From assembly GCF_033807575.1 (NCBI RefSeq), contig NC_084717.1, positions 11,533,692 to 11,597,691 of the forward strand: 64,000 nt of DNA, in the 5' to 3' direction. The notes beneath the pieces were generated by a model. The model made no database searches. It had not been told where the DNA came from and saw nothing but the letters and a program-made list of their open reading frames with translations. This DNA comes from Cydia pomonella (taxonomy: Eukaryota; Arthropoda; Insecta; Lepidoptera; Tortricidae). This document shows, one piece after another, positions 54,341-64,000 of the stretch (its first letter is position 1; every line of letters starts with the position of its first letter). The translations under genes and the position numbers were made by a program.

Positions 54341-55152
54341 GTTATCAGTATTATCAAGTACCTATTATTAATAAATTATTTTATGAGAAATATGAGCGTT
54401 TTTCCATAAAAATATTAAAAATCTGATTCTCACACATCATGATATTTTTGGGTTCTTCCAACTCGGAATCACTAGCATAATCAATCCTCGTGCTATAAAA
54501 ACCCGAAAATTTGTATTGAAATTTTAGTTTTACACTGAAATTTCTTTCACACTAAAATGTGACGTAATGGTATGGATATTTTAGGATATCTTTTTTTAAT
54601 GCTAGGGTGGAGAAGATTCTAAGTAGAATGAACCTAAGAAAGTCCAAATTTGTAAGTCAGATTTTCCGGTATTTTTTTCAAAAAAAAAACGCTGTTTAGT
54701 TCTAAAATTAAAGCAATCCCTTACTGCCCAGCCTTTAAAAAGTAGGTATTATTTTACAGTAGAATTAAAACATTTTTTTACGATACATTTAATTAAATTA
54801 CAGTGAGTTACAAAATTGCATGGCGTTCTATTTATAACCATTATAAAAAGAAATGAGATATTTACCATTTTTGTTTATATTATTGATTTCCCGATATTTT
54901 GACACAACTAGAAGTTTCACACAATGCCTAGAGATAGAAAATTATTTATTTATTTTATTTATTGTCAATTTCATTCAACGGATCACATCATATCCAATTT
55001 TTGTGTTTATGTATTGCATTGTTTTCTACCTAGTTGGTTATTAAATTCTGTTACTGCAATAATCTTTATCTACATAAAATATACCAACGAAAGTTTAATA
55101 AAGTATATATTAAAATGAAGTACACAAAATCAGGAATTACATATGACAATAT

Positions 55153-55660
55153 CATTCAAAATCGCCTCCTCTGGCTTTGACACAGGCCCTCAAACGACGA
55201 GGCCAGTCATCAATAGCGGCAAGCACGATTGTCATGTCTAATTCCGTCACTGTCTTAACTATGGCCCGCTTGAGGGAGTTAAGATTTGTGTGGGGTTTAG
55301 CACAGGCTTTCTCCTCAATAACCTGCTATATGGCATAATCCAGGGGGTTAAGGTCCGGGCTGGAGGACGGCCAGTCTTCGTGGGCAATAAAGTCAACTTT
55401 GTTCCTTCGAAACCAGGCTTGAGTTGTTTTTGCCTTATGTGCAGGAGCTGAGTCCTGTTCAAAGATCCATGGCTGGTTTTGAAATAGGGTGTAGCTTAAG
55501 GGCTTCACTATTGGTTCGAGAACGGTTTCCAGTTTCCGGTTTTCACACCTTTTTCACAGAAATGAATCTGTGTTAGCCCTGAGTATGACACACCCAAAAT
55601 CATGTTTGGCGGGTGCCCACATTTGTGCAACGCAATAGGGTTGTTTCCATCTACAAATCT
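55153..55660 (-). pseudogene. maT-type mariner transposase, C-terminal half
   Basis: WIFEQDSAPAHKAKTTQAWF and EDWPSSSPDLNPLDYAI are the second- and third-catalytic-residue blocks of maT/mariner transposases. The frame continues QVIEEKACAKPH to IDDWPRRLRACVKARGGDFE and a stop, interrupted by TAG in place of the tryptophan codon after DYAI. Upstream, GHPPNMILGVSYSG and EKGVKTGN belong to the same protein but in another frame. No N-terminal DNA-binding half was recognised. It cannot make active transposase. Confidence 0.8.
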
Positions 55661-56271
55661 TAGGGCATAATTGTATCCCAATAAATTCTTTTGGATTATA
55701 AGAACATGTTAAACTACTTTTAGGGGACCTGTAATGACCATATTTTTGTAAATATTGAATTTAAAATATCTTTTGGCACAGGTCACGTGACCAAACTCGA
55801 AACGTCATTGAAGATTCTGATGACGTCATAACTCTCGGATTGACACTGTTGACAGTTAGGCGATTAACAAGAAATGACAAATATCAGTTGACAGTTCGTA
55901 TCTTCTACGTGTGTATGTAGTTATGTGTCAAATCATAATCTGTGACGTCACACAATTTTCAAAGAGCGTTTTGGGCGCGAAAGCATCTGTCAAAATATAT
56001 TTTGTTAATTTAACATATTTAAAGCCGTTTTTAGTATAAAAGCTGAATTTTAAGGCAACTTTTAGTTAATATAGAAAGTAATACAAGCGTTTCAAAAAAT
56101 TGGAATACGATTCTCTTTTAGGCCCCAATTCATTATAGATACGACGAGATAAGCGTTATGTGTGGTATATAATTATAGCTCACAAATCCACCACATTATG
56201 TCATTTTTTATTTTATCGGTAGCATTTGTTTTAACGGAAATAAAGAGGTTGCAAATCGAGTAACAGAACTT

Positions 56272-56506
56272 CAGAACAGATATCATTTGATATTTACCAG
56301 TCGCTTTTAGGTGAAGGAAAACATCGTGAGGAAACTGGACTAATCCCAACAAGGCTTAGTTTTACCCTCTGGGTTGGAGGGTCAGATGTCAGTGGCTTTC
56401 GTAAAAACTAGTGCCTACGCCAAATCTTGGGATTAGTTGTCAAAGCGGACCCCAGGCTCCATTGAGCCGTGGCAATATACTGGGACAACGCTAGGAACAA
56501 AGAAAG
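56272..56506 (+). mobile_element. Retroposed fragment with a 19 bp target duplication
   Basis: AAATCGAGTAACAGAACTT occurs at 56253-56271 and 56507-56525. The 235 bp between includes AAAACATCGTGAGGAAACTG, TCTGGGTTGGAGGGTCAGAT and GCGGACCCCAGGCTCC and ends A-rich (AACAAAGAAAG). A long duplication with an A-rich tail indicates LINE-driven retroposition; the parent element is not identified here. Confidence 0.8.
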
Positions 56507-56890
56507 AAATCGAGTAACAGAACTTAGTAACCAACTAGGTATAATAGTTATGATGTAAATGTCCATATCATGTTGGAGTCATATATTAGCCAACTAATTA
56601 TTCAAGATCAATACACGTAGCTTCCTTAGGTATTCGCCTAAGTACCTACAATCTCGGGCAAAATTGAGTTTTATAAAAGTGAACTAGTTTCTAGGTCATA
56701 TTTTCTATGAATTGGTCATATTTGTAGACTCCAATTACAGTTACACTTTTCCTGGTTTTTCGCGGACCAGAATATCGATGATTTTTGTAACTTGATTTAG
56801 ATGTTGCTATCATTTTCAATCCAAAAACACATAAAATCACAATTCAGAACATGCGGCAGCGTTGTTTTCTATCAAGTACCTCAAGCACCA

Positions 56891-57021
56891 GGGCGGCTAC
56901 CGGGAAAATCGAAATTCGTCAATTTCGGGCATTTTTCTCTGTCACTCTAATTACGTCTTAGTGAGAGTAAAAGAGAAAGATCCCCGCAATTTGCGAATTT
57001 AGGTTTTAGCGGTAGGCCCCC
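56891..57021. mobile_element. MITE with GGGC(CT)TACCG-type ends
   Basis: Imperfect inverted arms GGGCGGCTACCGGGAAAATC / GGTTTTAGCGGTAGGCCCC. The head resembles the element at 32178-32287. Confidence 0.6.
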
Positions 57022-57827
57022 AGGTCCTGTCAAGTTTTAGCAGTGTTGCCAGGTGAGCGGAAGAGAATTATCGTACTTGAGTGTCAATATTATTGTACCG
57101 TTGAAAAAAATATCGTACGCCAATCAAAAAGGCAGCCCCTAAAAATATCTAGCAAAATAAGCTTAAATTTCCAATTAATAATAATAAAAAAACAATTTTT
57201 GTCTAAATTGCCCAAAAAATCTGTTTATGTTTGTGTATTTTTGGGATAGACTCAAACGGTATACAGGAAATTGAGACATTTTAAACTTTAAACTTACACC
57301 AAGGAGCCGAACACCCAAAAGATACTAATTTTAGCCTATTTCTGAGAGAAAGTGTCATATTTTGCTTCAAATTACTAGACTTTTAAGGTGGCATGATGGC
57401 ATCATCCAAGGGCTGAAATTATAGTACTTTAGTGTACGATAATGCTCTTTGGAACATTACGTCATACCGGGGCCCAAATTATCGTACATGTACGACAATT
57501 ATCGTACGCCTGGTCACACTGAGTGTCAGTGTCGACAGAGTCAGCTAAAAACGCGTCAAACATCGCAACGTCGCGCCGATGACCGTCCGAGGCATGGAGT
57601 GGCAACGCCGCAATGTATTTGTACACGACATTTGTCACACACACATGAGTAAAATTTATAAAAATATAACGTTCATTATTGCATGATTTCTGTATGAAAC
57701 AAAGTTTTTCTATTAATTTAGCGCAAATGAATATTCGAAAGTAGATAGATGCGCAACTATTTATGTAATAATATTGTGTAATTAATTAATAAATAGCGAT
57801 TGTTTTTTGTATGAAAATCGAACCACC

Positions 57828-57937
57828 TTAAGCATGACAACTATAATCAGTTTTGTACAACATACGACATTTAGGAAGAGAAATACGGCTTTAATAGTTA
57901 GAACTGGTAGTAGGCTTTTATCGAAACATCCTAATGG
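57828..57937. repeat. 110 bp direct repeat, right copy
   Basis: Identical to 53853-53962. It continues into CCCATCTCTACCTGAGCCCC and then AATTAAGG, whereas the left copy goes straight to AATTAAGG. Confidence 0.95.
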
Positions 57938-60900
57938 CCCATCTCTACCTGAGCCCCAATTAAGGCGCCGACGGTCATCGAAAAAGCATTAGCGGCACAG
58001 TAATTAAGGCGCAGCACGTACAATTTGCATGCGGTCTGGCATGTAGGTGTGTAGTAAAGACGGCTTGTCGGCGGAACAGTTAAATTCAAGTCCAATAGTC
58101 AAGGATAACATTTGTGTAATTTCGTATAATATGCATCACAAACTTATGTTTTACGTACAATCGGTACAATGCAAAAAAGAGACATACAAAAGTGACATGT
58201 CGTGGTTTAATTGGTTTAAATAAAAAAAAACATGAGGTTGTAACCTTAAATACCTTAAAAGTATAGGTTTTATTTCAGTTTTTGTGTTTAAGCTTGCTTG
58301 TTTTAATAAATAATTAAATATTAGGAATAGTTAGAGGCACCCCATTTTCTTCTAGCTAACCAACTGATAAACAAAGCAGTCAGTCACCTTAACATAATTT
58401 AAGAACACCAATTTCATTTTTGACATTTTAATTTTCATTACATCACTTAATTCCGTAAATCCGTAAAATAAAAATAAATCGCTAACACAACTGCTTATAA
58501 CAAACTTCAGCGCGAAAGCAATAATAACCTCACCATTGAAGAATATTACAGACAATATCAATATCGGAGAGAGTCGGCGATAAACCTAAGCGGTCGCATC
58601 GTGGTTACGACCGTTTCAACGACTGCGATTTCATGACACACGTCCTCGTTGTTAGGGACGTTGTCCACTACAAGCCGGATTCCAAGTTTAAACTTTTCGC
58701 GAACAAATATATATAGAACAAATATATATGTAGGTACCTACGTTAAGTGCCCGAACTTAGGTTCCCACGTTGCCATACTAGCTCTAAAGAAAAGTGGATA
58801 CTTATTTTAGGGAACTGACTGTCTCTACGAGCGAGACCAAGTTGAGATATTTTACAGCAGGAGCCGATTTAATCATGTTGAACCGCTACAGTAAGAATTT
58901 TAGCATGATGGTTTCTACTTTTCATTACCTATTGTAGTTTTTGAGATGGCACGAAAAAAGAAACCATAAAAATACTAATTAGATGTTACTCACTAATAAT
59001 AGAGATTTAAAATTAGGAACGAACACGGTTGCGAATAAACGAAAATGTCAATCAAAGCCTAATAATAGTTATTTGTTTTACAAGGGGGCAAAGTTGATAC
59101 CCGAGCAAGCGAAAGAATCCAAAATTGAACCACGAGCGTAGCGAGTGGTCCGAGAAGTGGAATATTGAGTGTTGCGTGGGTTTCAAGGCACGAGGGTTAA
59201 ACAAACTTTGCCTCCGAGTGAAACACAACATTTTTCACCACACCAACGCGAGGAAAATACTAACTATGAAATACCAAAAAAAAAACAAACCAAATCAAAC
59301 CCAAATGAACTTAATTAAAAATTTATCATCCAAAATCATCATTTAAAAGTTCTACCAGCTAACATAAGGAAACGACTCAAAATTTGCATCTGATTACTTT
59401 GCCCCATATGTGGATAAAATGCAACTTTCTCATTCGTTTTTGAACAATCAAGAGGGCCTTTACCAGTTCATGTGGTGAAAATAAATATGCATATTGGCGA
59501 AAGTAAACAACAGAACAAAATAATGGTACATTGAAATTGCCGTCCAGCGCTACCGCCAGTCCTCTGGGTAGATAAAGTCTCGAGCTCAGGTTGATAATAT
59601 TATTAGTTTGAATTATTTAATATTAATCTGTAGCTTAGTTTCTTTTTACAAAATATATACTTCAATGAAAATCTCTCGCAATTGTAAATATGCGTCGTAT
59701 CAGATGCGCCAGAAAGTCGTTTACGATTCCATGATATGAAAACGGCGGACATAATCTGTTCCATTGCAACCTCCGATACGGTCGTTTGCGATGGGCAATT
59801 CCCTCGGATTTCATCGGTCTATTATTGGTCTATTACCTAGTCCATAGCATTGGCGATTAGATGAAAGAGTGACTGTAGAACAGTAAGTTGAATTGTTAAC
59901 GGATGTCTATTGCCATAGTAATCTTCAATTATATTTGAGGCTTTTGTAAAATACTAGATATGTGCCGCACTTACGTGCTACCAGTTTTCATGTATAAGTA
60001 CCTACTCCTTTACTTTATGAACTCAGAGACAAGTTTGGGTTGTCAAAGTCAAAAATATGCAAAAAAAACACAGTTGTCAAATAAATCGAAAACATACAAG
60101 GTGCTCACAAATACCTGGGCATGATGACTGGACATCATGAGTTTCCAAAAAGTAAAAGCCATGGCGTTATTATCTTATTATAAAGGGGTTACAGTGCATG
60201 AGCAGATATTTTGAGGATTCTGTATATATAGTTTTGGAAAAAAATGTACTGTTATATCCTAGACAAGTAACGGGAAAGTTAGTATTTAAAAATACCTTGA
60301 CTAGGATATCATATCAGTATCCATTTTCATCGACATACCTGGAAACAAACAAAATAGGAAATTACTTAGTGTTCTATGGCGTTACAACAACACATTCTGC
60401 CCAATTTACTAGTAGCAATAACCGAAATTATCATACGCCATAAAATTTATGAATTGTCACTTAACAGTGTAGTGATATAGACGATGGTAGCTTAATAATA
60501 ATAGAATAAATCTTTAATAAAACGACTTTAACAAGAATAAAATAAAATATCATCTCCTATATGCGCTAGCAATTGGTACGCTTGAAGTATTTTGAGGGAA
60601 CAAACATAGATAGGTACAATAAAAAAACACGATGGAATCGATAACCGACTCTTTTTTTGAAGTCGGTAAAAACAGAAGTGTTATACACTGTAAGTGTTAT
60701 ACAGTTAATAGACAAGTCACTTATGTCGATATCATTCAAATAAAACAAAGTAAACATCACGTATGTTATTCTTAATATAAAATAATGAATATACCAAAAT
60801 ACGTTTTTAAAGAAGGCCTATTCATCGCGGCAACGACCTAAAATATATCTAAAAGATAAAGAAACGGAACTGAAAAAACTTGGCAGTGACTTTATCGCAC

Positions 60901-61300
60901 TTTATATAGCATTAAATTCTAGTTAACAGTTTTAACTCGCACATAAACACAGGCGCTTGGTCCGTTCACAGCTGGAACAGTCTAAATATTACCACCAGTT
61001 TGCTGATTACACTATCGTATCTAACTATACTATATTATACATATAGAACATGTATGTTTCGATAACCACGAAACATCTCGTTAAAAACCATTTTATAGGT
61101 AGGTACCATCATAACCAGTTTAGTAACCATTCATTAGACAGAGTTAGAAAATATTCCAAAACTAGGTGAAAAATTGCAAATATTCTAAAGACATTATATT
61201 TAGTATTGTAAATATTGCACAGTTTTGTTATGTTAACAGCACTAACCATCTGTTTGTTACCTTTAAATAATCATGTGTCACAAGTGTAGTGTAGTTACTT
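57938..61300. other. Gene-free stretch with a dispersed-repeat patch at 59090-59265
   Basis: 59090-59265 (GGGGGCAAAGTTGATACCCG; CACGAGCGTAGCGAGTGG; CACCACACCAACGCGAGG) has the GAGCGTAGCGAG style of a common lepidopteran repeat, from recollection only. A GC-richer block at 59690-59830 could be regulatory. No gene recognised. Confidence 0.35.
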
Positions 61301-61305
61301 TATTA

Positions 61306-61487
61306 GTTAGAGAATGTTGAAGTTCATATGGTAGATGCTGAGGGTATTCTAAGACGAAGACAAGCCAGGTGGGTCATTAATCTATTGCCAGAAAAAAATA
61401 TAATAGATATTCAATTCGTATATACAAATGGTATTCCCAAATTGTACCCGAACCAAATCATAGGAATATTTGACCAAAAATAATATA
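61306..61487 (+). CDS. Possible exon, function unknown
   Basis: After a CTTTATTAG acceptor-like site the frame reads VEVHMVDAEGILRRRQARWV and INLLPEKNIIDIQFVYTNGI to a stop. It is open for about 58 codons and has a protein-like composition, but there is no other support. Confidence 0.15.
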
Positions 61488-61840
61488 TATATTAATATTG
61501 ATTAATGTAAAAAGATGGTCATTACGTGTAAAAGATGGTAGCTTAGTAGTAAATGCCTTATTTTCAAAAAAATCGGGGGAAAATCAAGGACCACTGAGTT
61601 ATAAACAAGAATATTTACTGTAGTTATTTATTGAACAAAGCTATCGGGAATGATTACTATGGGTACTCGTATTCTAAAATATGCATTTTAAGAAGTGTCA
61701 AAAATTTATGTAGAACAAAACGTAGATGGCAAAGGTAACAAAATCTGAAAACAGAGAAATGAAGTTTTGTATTAATACTCGCAGTTGAGACTCATATTAA
61801 GCATGCATCAACTTACAATAATATATTGGTTTCATTACAG

Positions 61841-62045
61841 CTATTGTGGCAACCTGGCCCTGTGGTTGGCGCGCGGCCACGAGGCGGCAGTCGCATCTGC
61901 ACCCTCGCTAATTTACTGCGCGATGTTGAGGGCCAATAACGCCTGCTGGGGCCGGTTGGACAATAGTGTCCTGTACAAACAAATACTTTCATGGTATTAC
62001 CCCGGTTTCTTAGGAGTATACGTATGCTTGTGGCCTTATTTATAA
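61841..62045 (+). CDS. Candidate terminal exon of an unknown membrane protein
   Basis: TTTCATTACAG precedes a GC-richer frame: YCGNLALWLARGHEAAVASA, PSLIYCAMLRANNACWGR, LDNSVLYKQILSWYYPGFLG and VYVCLWPYL, then TAA. Two hydrophobic segments suggest membrane association. The acceptor, base composition and clean stop support a last exon (phase 1 entry). I do not recognise the family, and no upstream exon was assigned. Confidence 0.4.
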
Positions 62046-64000
62046 ACGTTTGTCAATTATATTTCACAACTTCATTATATGCGATCTATTGTTTACATAA
62101 TGTAGATACGCCCCCAAGCATCTTGCACGATTTTTAAAGTTTTTTTGTCAAACCATTGATGATCGTTTGTCCCTATTCGTCACTTAGACATTTTTGTTTG
62201 TTCAATACTAATAGAGTAATTGACATCAGTCACCATTAAATTCCACGATTAATAACTGTTCATAGCATCCGTGTAATAATCAATTCCTGGGCAACCAACC
62301 ACGGAATGGATTACCGATAGACTGTCAAGCTATTAGCCAGATAATCGATTATAATAGAAATACATTAACTGTTAAGTAGTCTAGACAATCAGTGACAGAA
62401 TATTTGTCTCGGTTACGAAGTTTAATGAAGTTTATGGTTGCTCATGTTTTACAAGCTTTTATTTAAATTGCAATAGTTGTAAGTATATATACTTGTTAGA
62501 GTCATATCTTGCAAGCTAAATTAGACCCACTTTCCATTTATCGCTTGAGCTGAAAAATCACATAAGTATGTAGGTTGGGTGATAATGCAATACGAGGGTT
62601 ATGATACCATCGAGCTGATCTGATATGGACACAAGAGGTAGCCATATGAACTCTGTCATAAAACAACGGAACCTAATTGTGTTCGGATTTGTAGGATTGT
62701 TTCGATGACTACCTATTAGTTGGCTGTTGGAAGAAAAGTACAGTCAGCGTAAAAGCTTTCATCAATCATGATTTTTTTGACAAAAACTTATTTAATGTTC
62801 AATCCATGAAGCTTAAACTAAGTATGTAAACAGGAGAAAAACTTGAGGCGTAAAATTTGAGATTAAAAGGTTAGATTGGTAAGTTTCTTAAAAAAGGACA
62901 ATATATGTACCTATAGGTACCTTAATGTCTAAAATCAAGGGATTTAGAGACCAAATATCAAGCATAAATTAATAAACCCCGCTTTAATGTCTGTTTTTAA
63001 TCTTCTGTGTTCAATGCTTGCGTAAAAAAACATCTGATAGACAATTTATTTACCCAAGAATTTAGCGGCAATAATTGAGTCAGAATGAATGATGTAAAGG
63101 GGTTATAAGTGTGGCGAGCACTGCACACAGTGTTTATTTCCTTCAGACTGTAATCTGTGCTTTCTATAATCTTGTGCCTGTGCTTCTTCATGCTTGTAAC
63201 TGTGCTTAAACTATTCAATTATACATAGTGTGTCGACAACTGACTTATTATTGAAACGACCGGTAGGCACCCTATATAGGAAGGAGTGAGTGAGTGACGA
63301 GGACTGGTTTCACTGGTCATTTACATGAAATAAAATCTGCCTAGTTGACGAGTTCCTGAAGTAGATAAAACTAGGAGACGGAACCCTCAAAACAGCGCAA
63401 TGAAAAGCAAATCAGCCATCTATCAAAACCGGCGCGAACAAAAACTGGGCCCGTGAATAATATCGCTCGGAATTAAATCCGGCGCCATAACGCACATGCG
63501 GTGCGACTTCTTATATCTGAGATAGTTGTTTTACAGACTTAGCCCTTTACAGAAACATCTTTTTTTACCTACAGATTGTACATGTTGCAGAAAAGTTACA
63601 AAAATATGAAAAAAAAATCGGGAATTTCAGGAACATTTCACACAAAACAACGAAAAATTTCATTTAGTAATGGAAAATTGAAATTCCTATACAATAATAT
63701 GAAAAGAATACTTTTTTTTCATACGGAAATTTCTGAAATTTTCCTGCGGCACATCAGTATCAGCACATCACCTATTACTAGTAATAGTTATTATTTACTA
63801 ATAATAGCTTTTGCTAGATATTAAATAGGAACAGCGAGCGAGCGACTTCGTACGTTTTATAATTATCATAGAAATGTTTACCTATCAAATGAGGTCAAAA
63901 GGAAAAACCGGTGAATATTATCTGAAGCTCTGTTGTCACTTTATAATCAAAGTAGACGAGGTCAATAGGTTACATAAAACCAAATCAGTCTGTTATGAAC
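62046..64000. other. Gene-free stretch
   Basis: No gene recognised. A lone TACAGTCAGCG terminus is at 62740-62750, an AT-rich segment with homeodomain-like TAATCGATTA at 62342-62351, and a TATA-like CTATATAGG at 63272. A GC-richer patch is at 63420-63510. Confidence 0.35.

Larger units (their letters stand above)
53969..57827. mobile_element. TTAA-bounded element, 3.86 kb, GGTGGTTCGA terminal inverted repeats
   Basis: TTAA at 53965-53968 and 57828-57831 flanks GGTGGTTCGA...TCGAACCACC. A TTAA duplication is the hallmark of piggyBac-like elements, but the terminus is not the usual CCC/CCT type and no piggyBac transposase is present. The interior carries a mariner fragment, a retroposon with its own 19 bp duplication, a tRNA-like piece and a MITE. 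Confidence 0.6.

Noticed and set aside
1..64000. CRISPR arrays, operons or bacterial-type genes
   Set aside because: No spaced short direct repeats or bacterial gene organisation; splice sites, LINEs and SINEs show an animal genome.

Overview
This window is AT-rich eukaryotic DNA dominated by transposable elements. It has split exons with GT-AG introns, LINEs, a BEL/Pao LTR element, a maT-type mariner fragment, a tRNA-derived SINE with A and B boxes, and many foldback MITEs. The mix of families suggests a moth or butterfly genome. No complete host gene could be recognised; there are three or four exon-like open stretches of unknown function.

Layout. 1-2.3 kb: the 3' end of a LINE, then a long foldback element (a second copy lies at 33.8-35.9 kb). 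2.46-8.6 kb: a decayed retroelement on the minus strand, split by a full-length minus-strand LINE (3481-8437, 4 bp target duplication TTTA). 8.6-10.6 kb: dispersed repeats and an RTE-type LINE tail. 10.6-31.8 kb: a broken six-exon Harbinger (HARBI1-like) transposase on plus, facing tail to tail a broken zeste-like Myb/SANT gene on minus. Together they look like the two genes of one very old, intron-rich PIF/Harbinger element that later insertions have filled. The largest of these is a young BEL/Pao element (19309-24991) with near-identical LTRs, a TTCGG duplication and one 1372-codon gag-pol frame lacking most of reverse transcriptase and RNase H.

32-42 kb: MITEs, the second foldback copy, then about 6 kb with nothing recognisable. 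42.1-46.6 kb: a LINE with intact ORF1 and ORF2. 47.9-53 kb: a SINE, TA-flanked MITEs, a nested palindrome, two candidate exons and a GC-rich unit between (TTA)n tracts. 53.85-57.94 kb: a 3.86 kb TTAA-bounded segment with short terminal inverted repeats, flanked by identical 110 bp direct repeats and carrying a mariner fragment, a retroposon with a 19 bp duplication and a MITE. 58-64 kb: unassigned DNA with a candidate terminal exon at 61.84-62.05 kb.

The genes do not form a pathway. The window records successive insertions whose relative ages can be read from nesting. The most notable points are a canonical minus-1 slippery heptamer in phase at the ORF1 break of the first LINE, the in-frame-deleted but young BEL element, the Harbinger gene pair, and the duplicated flank of the TTAA element.
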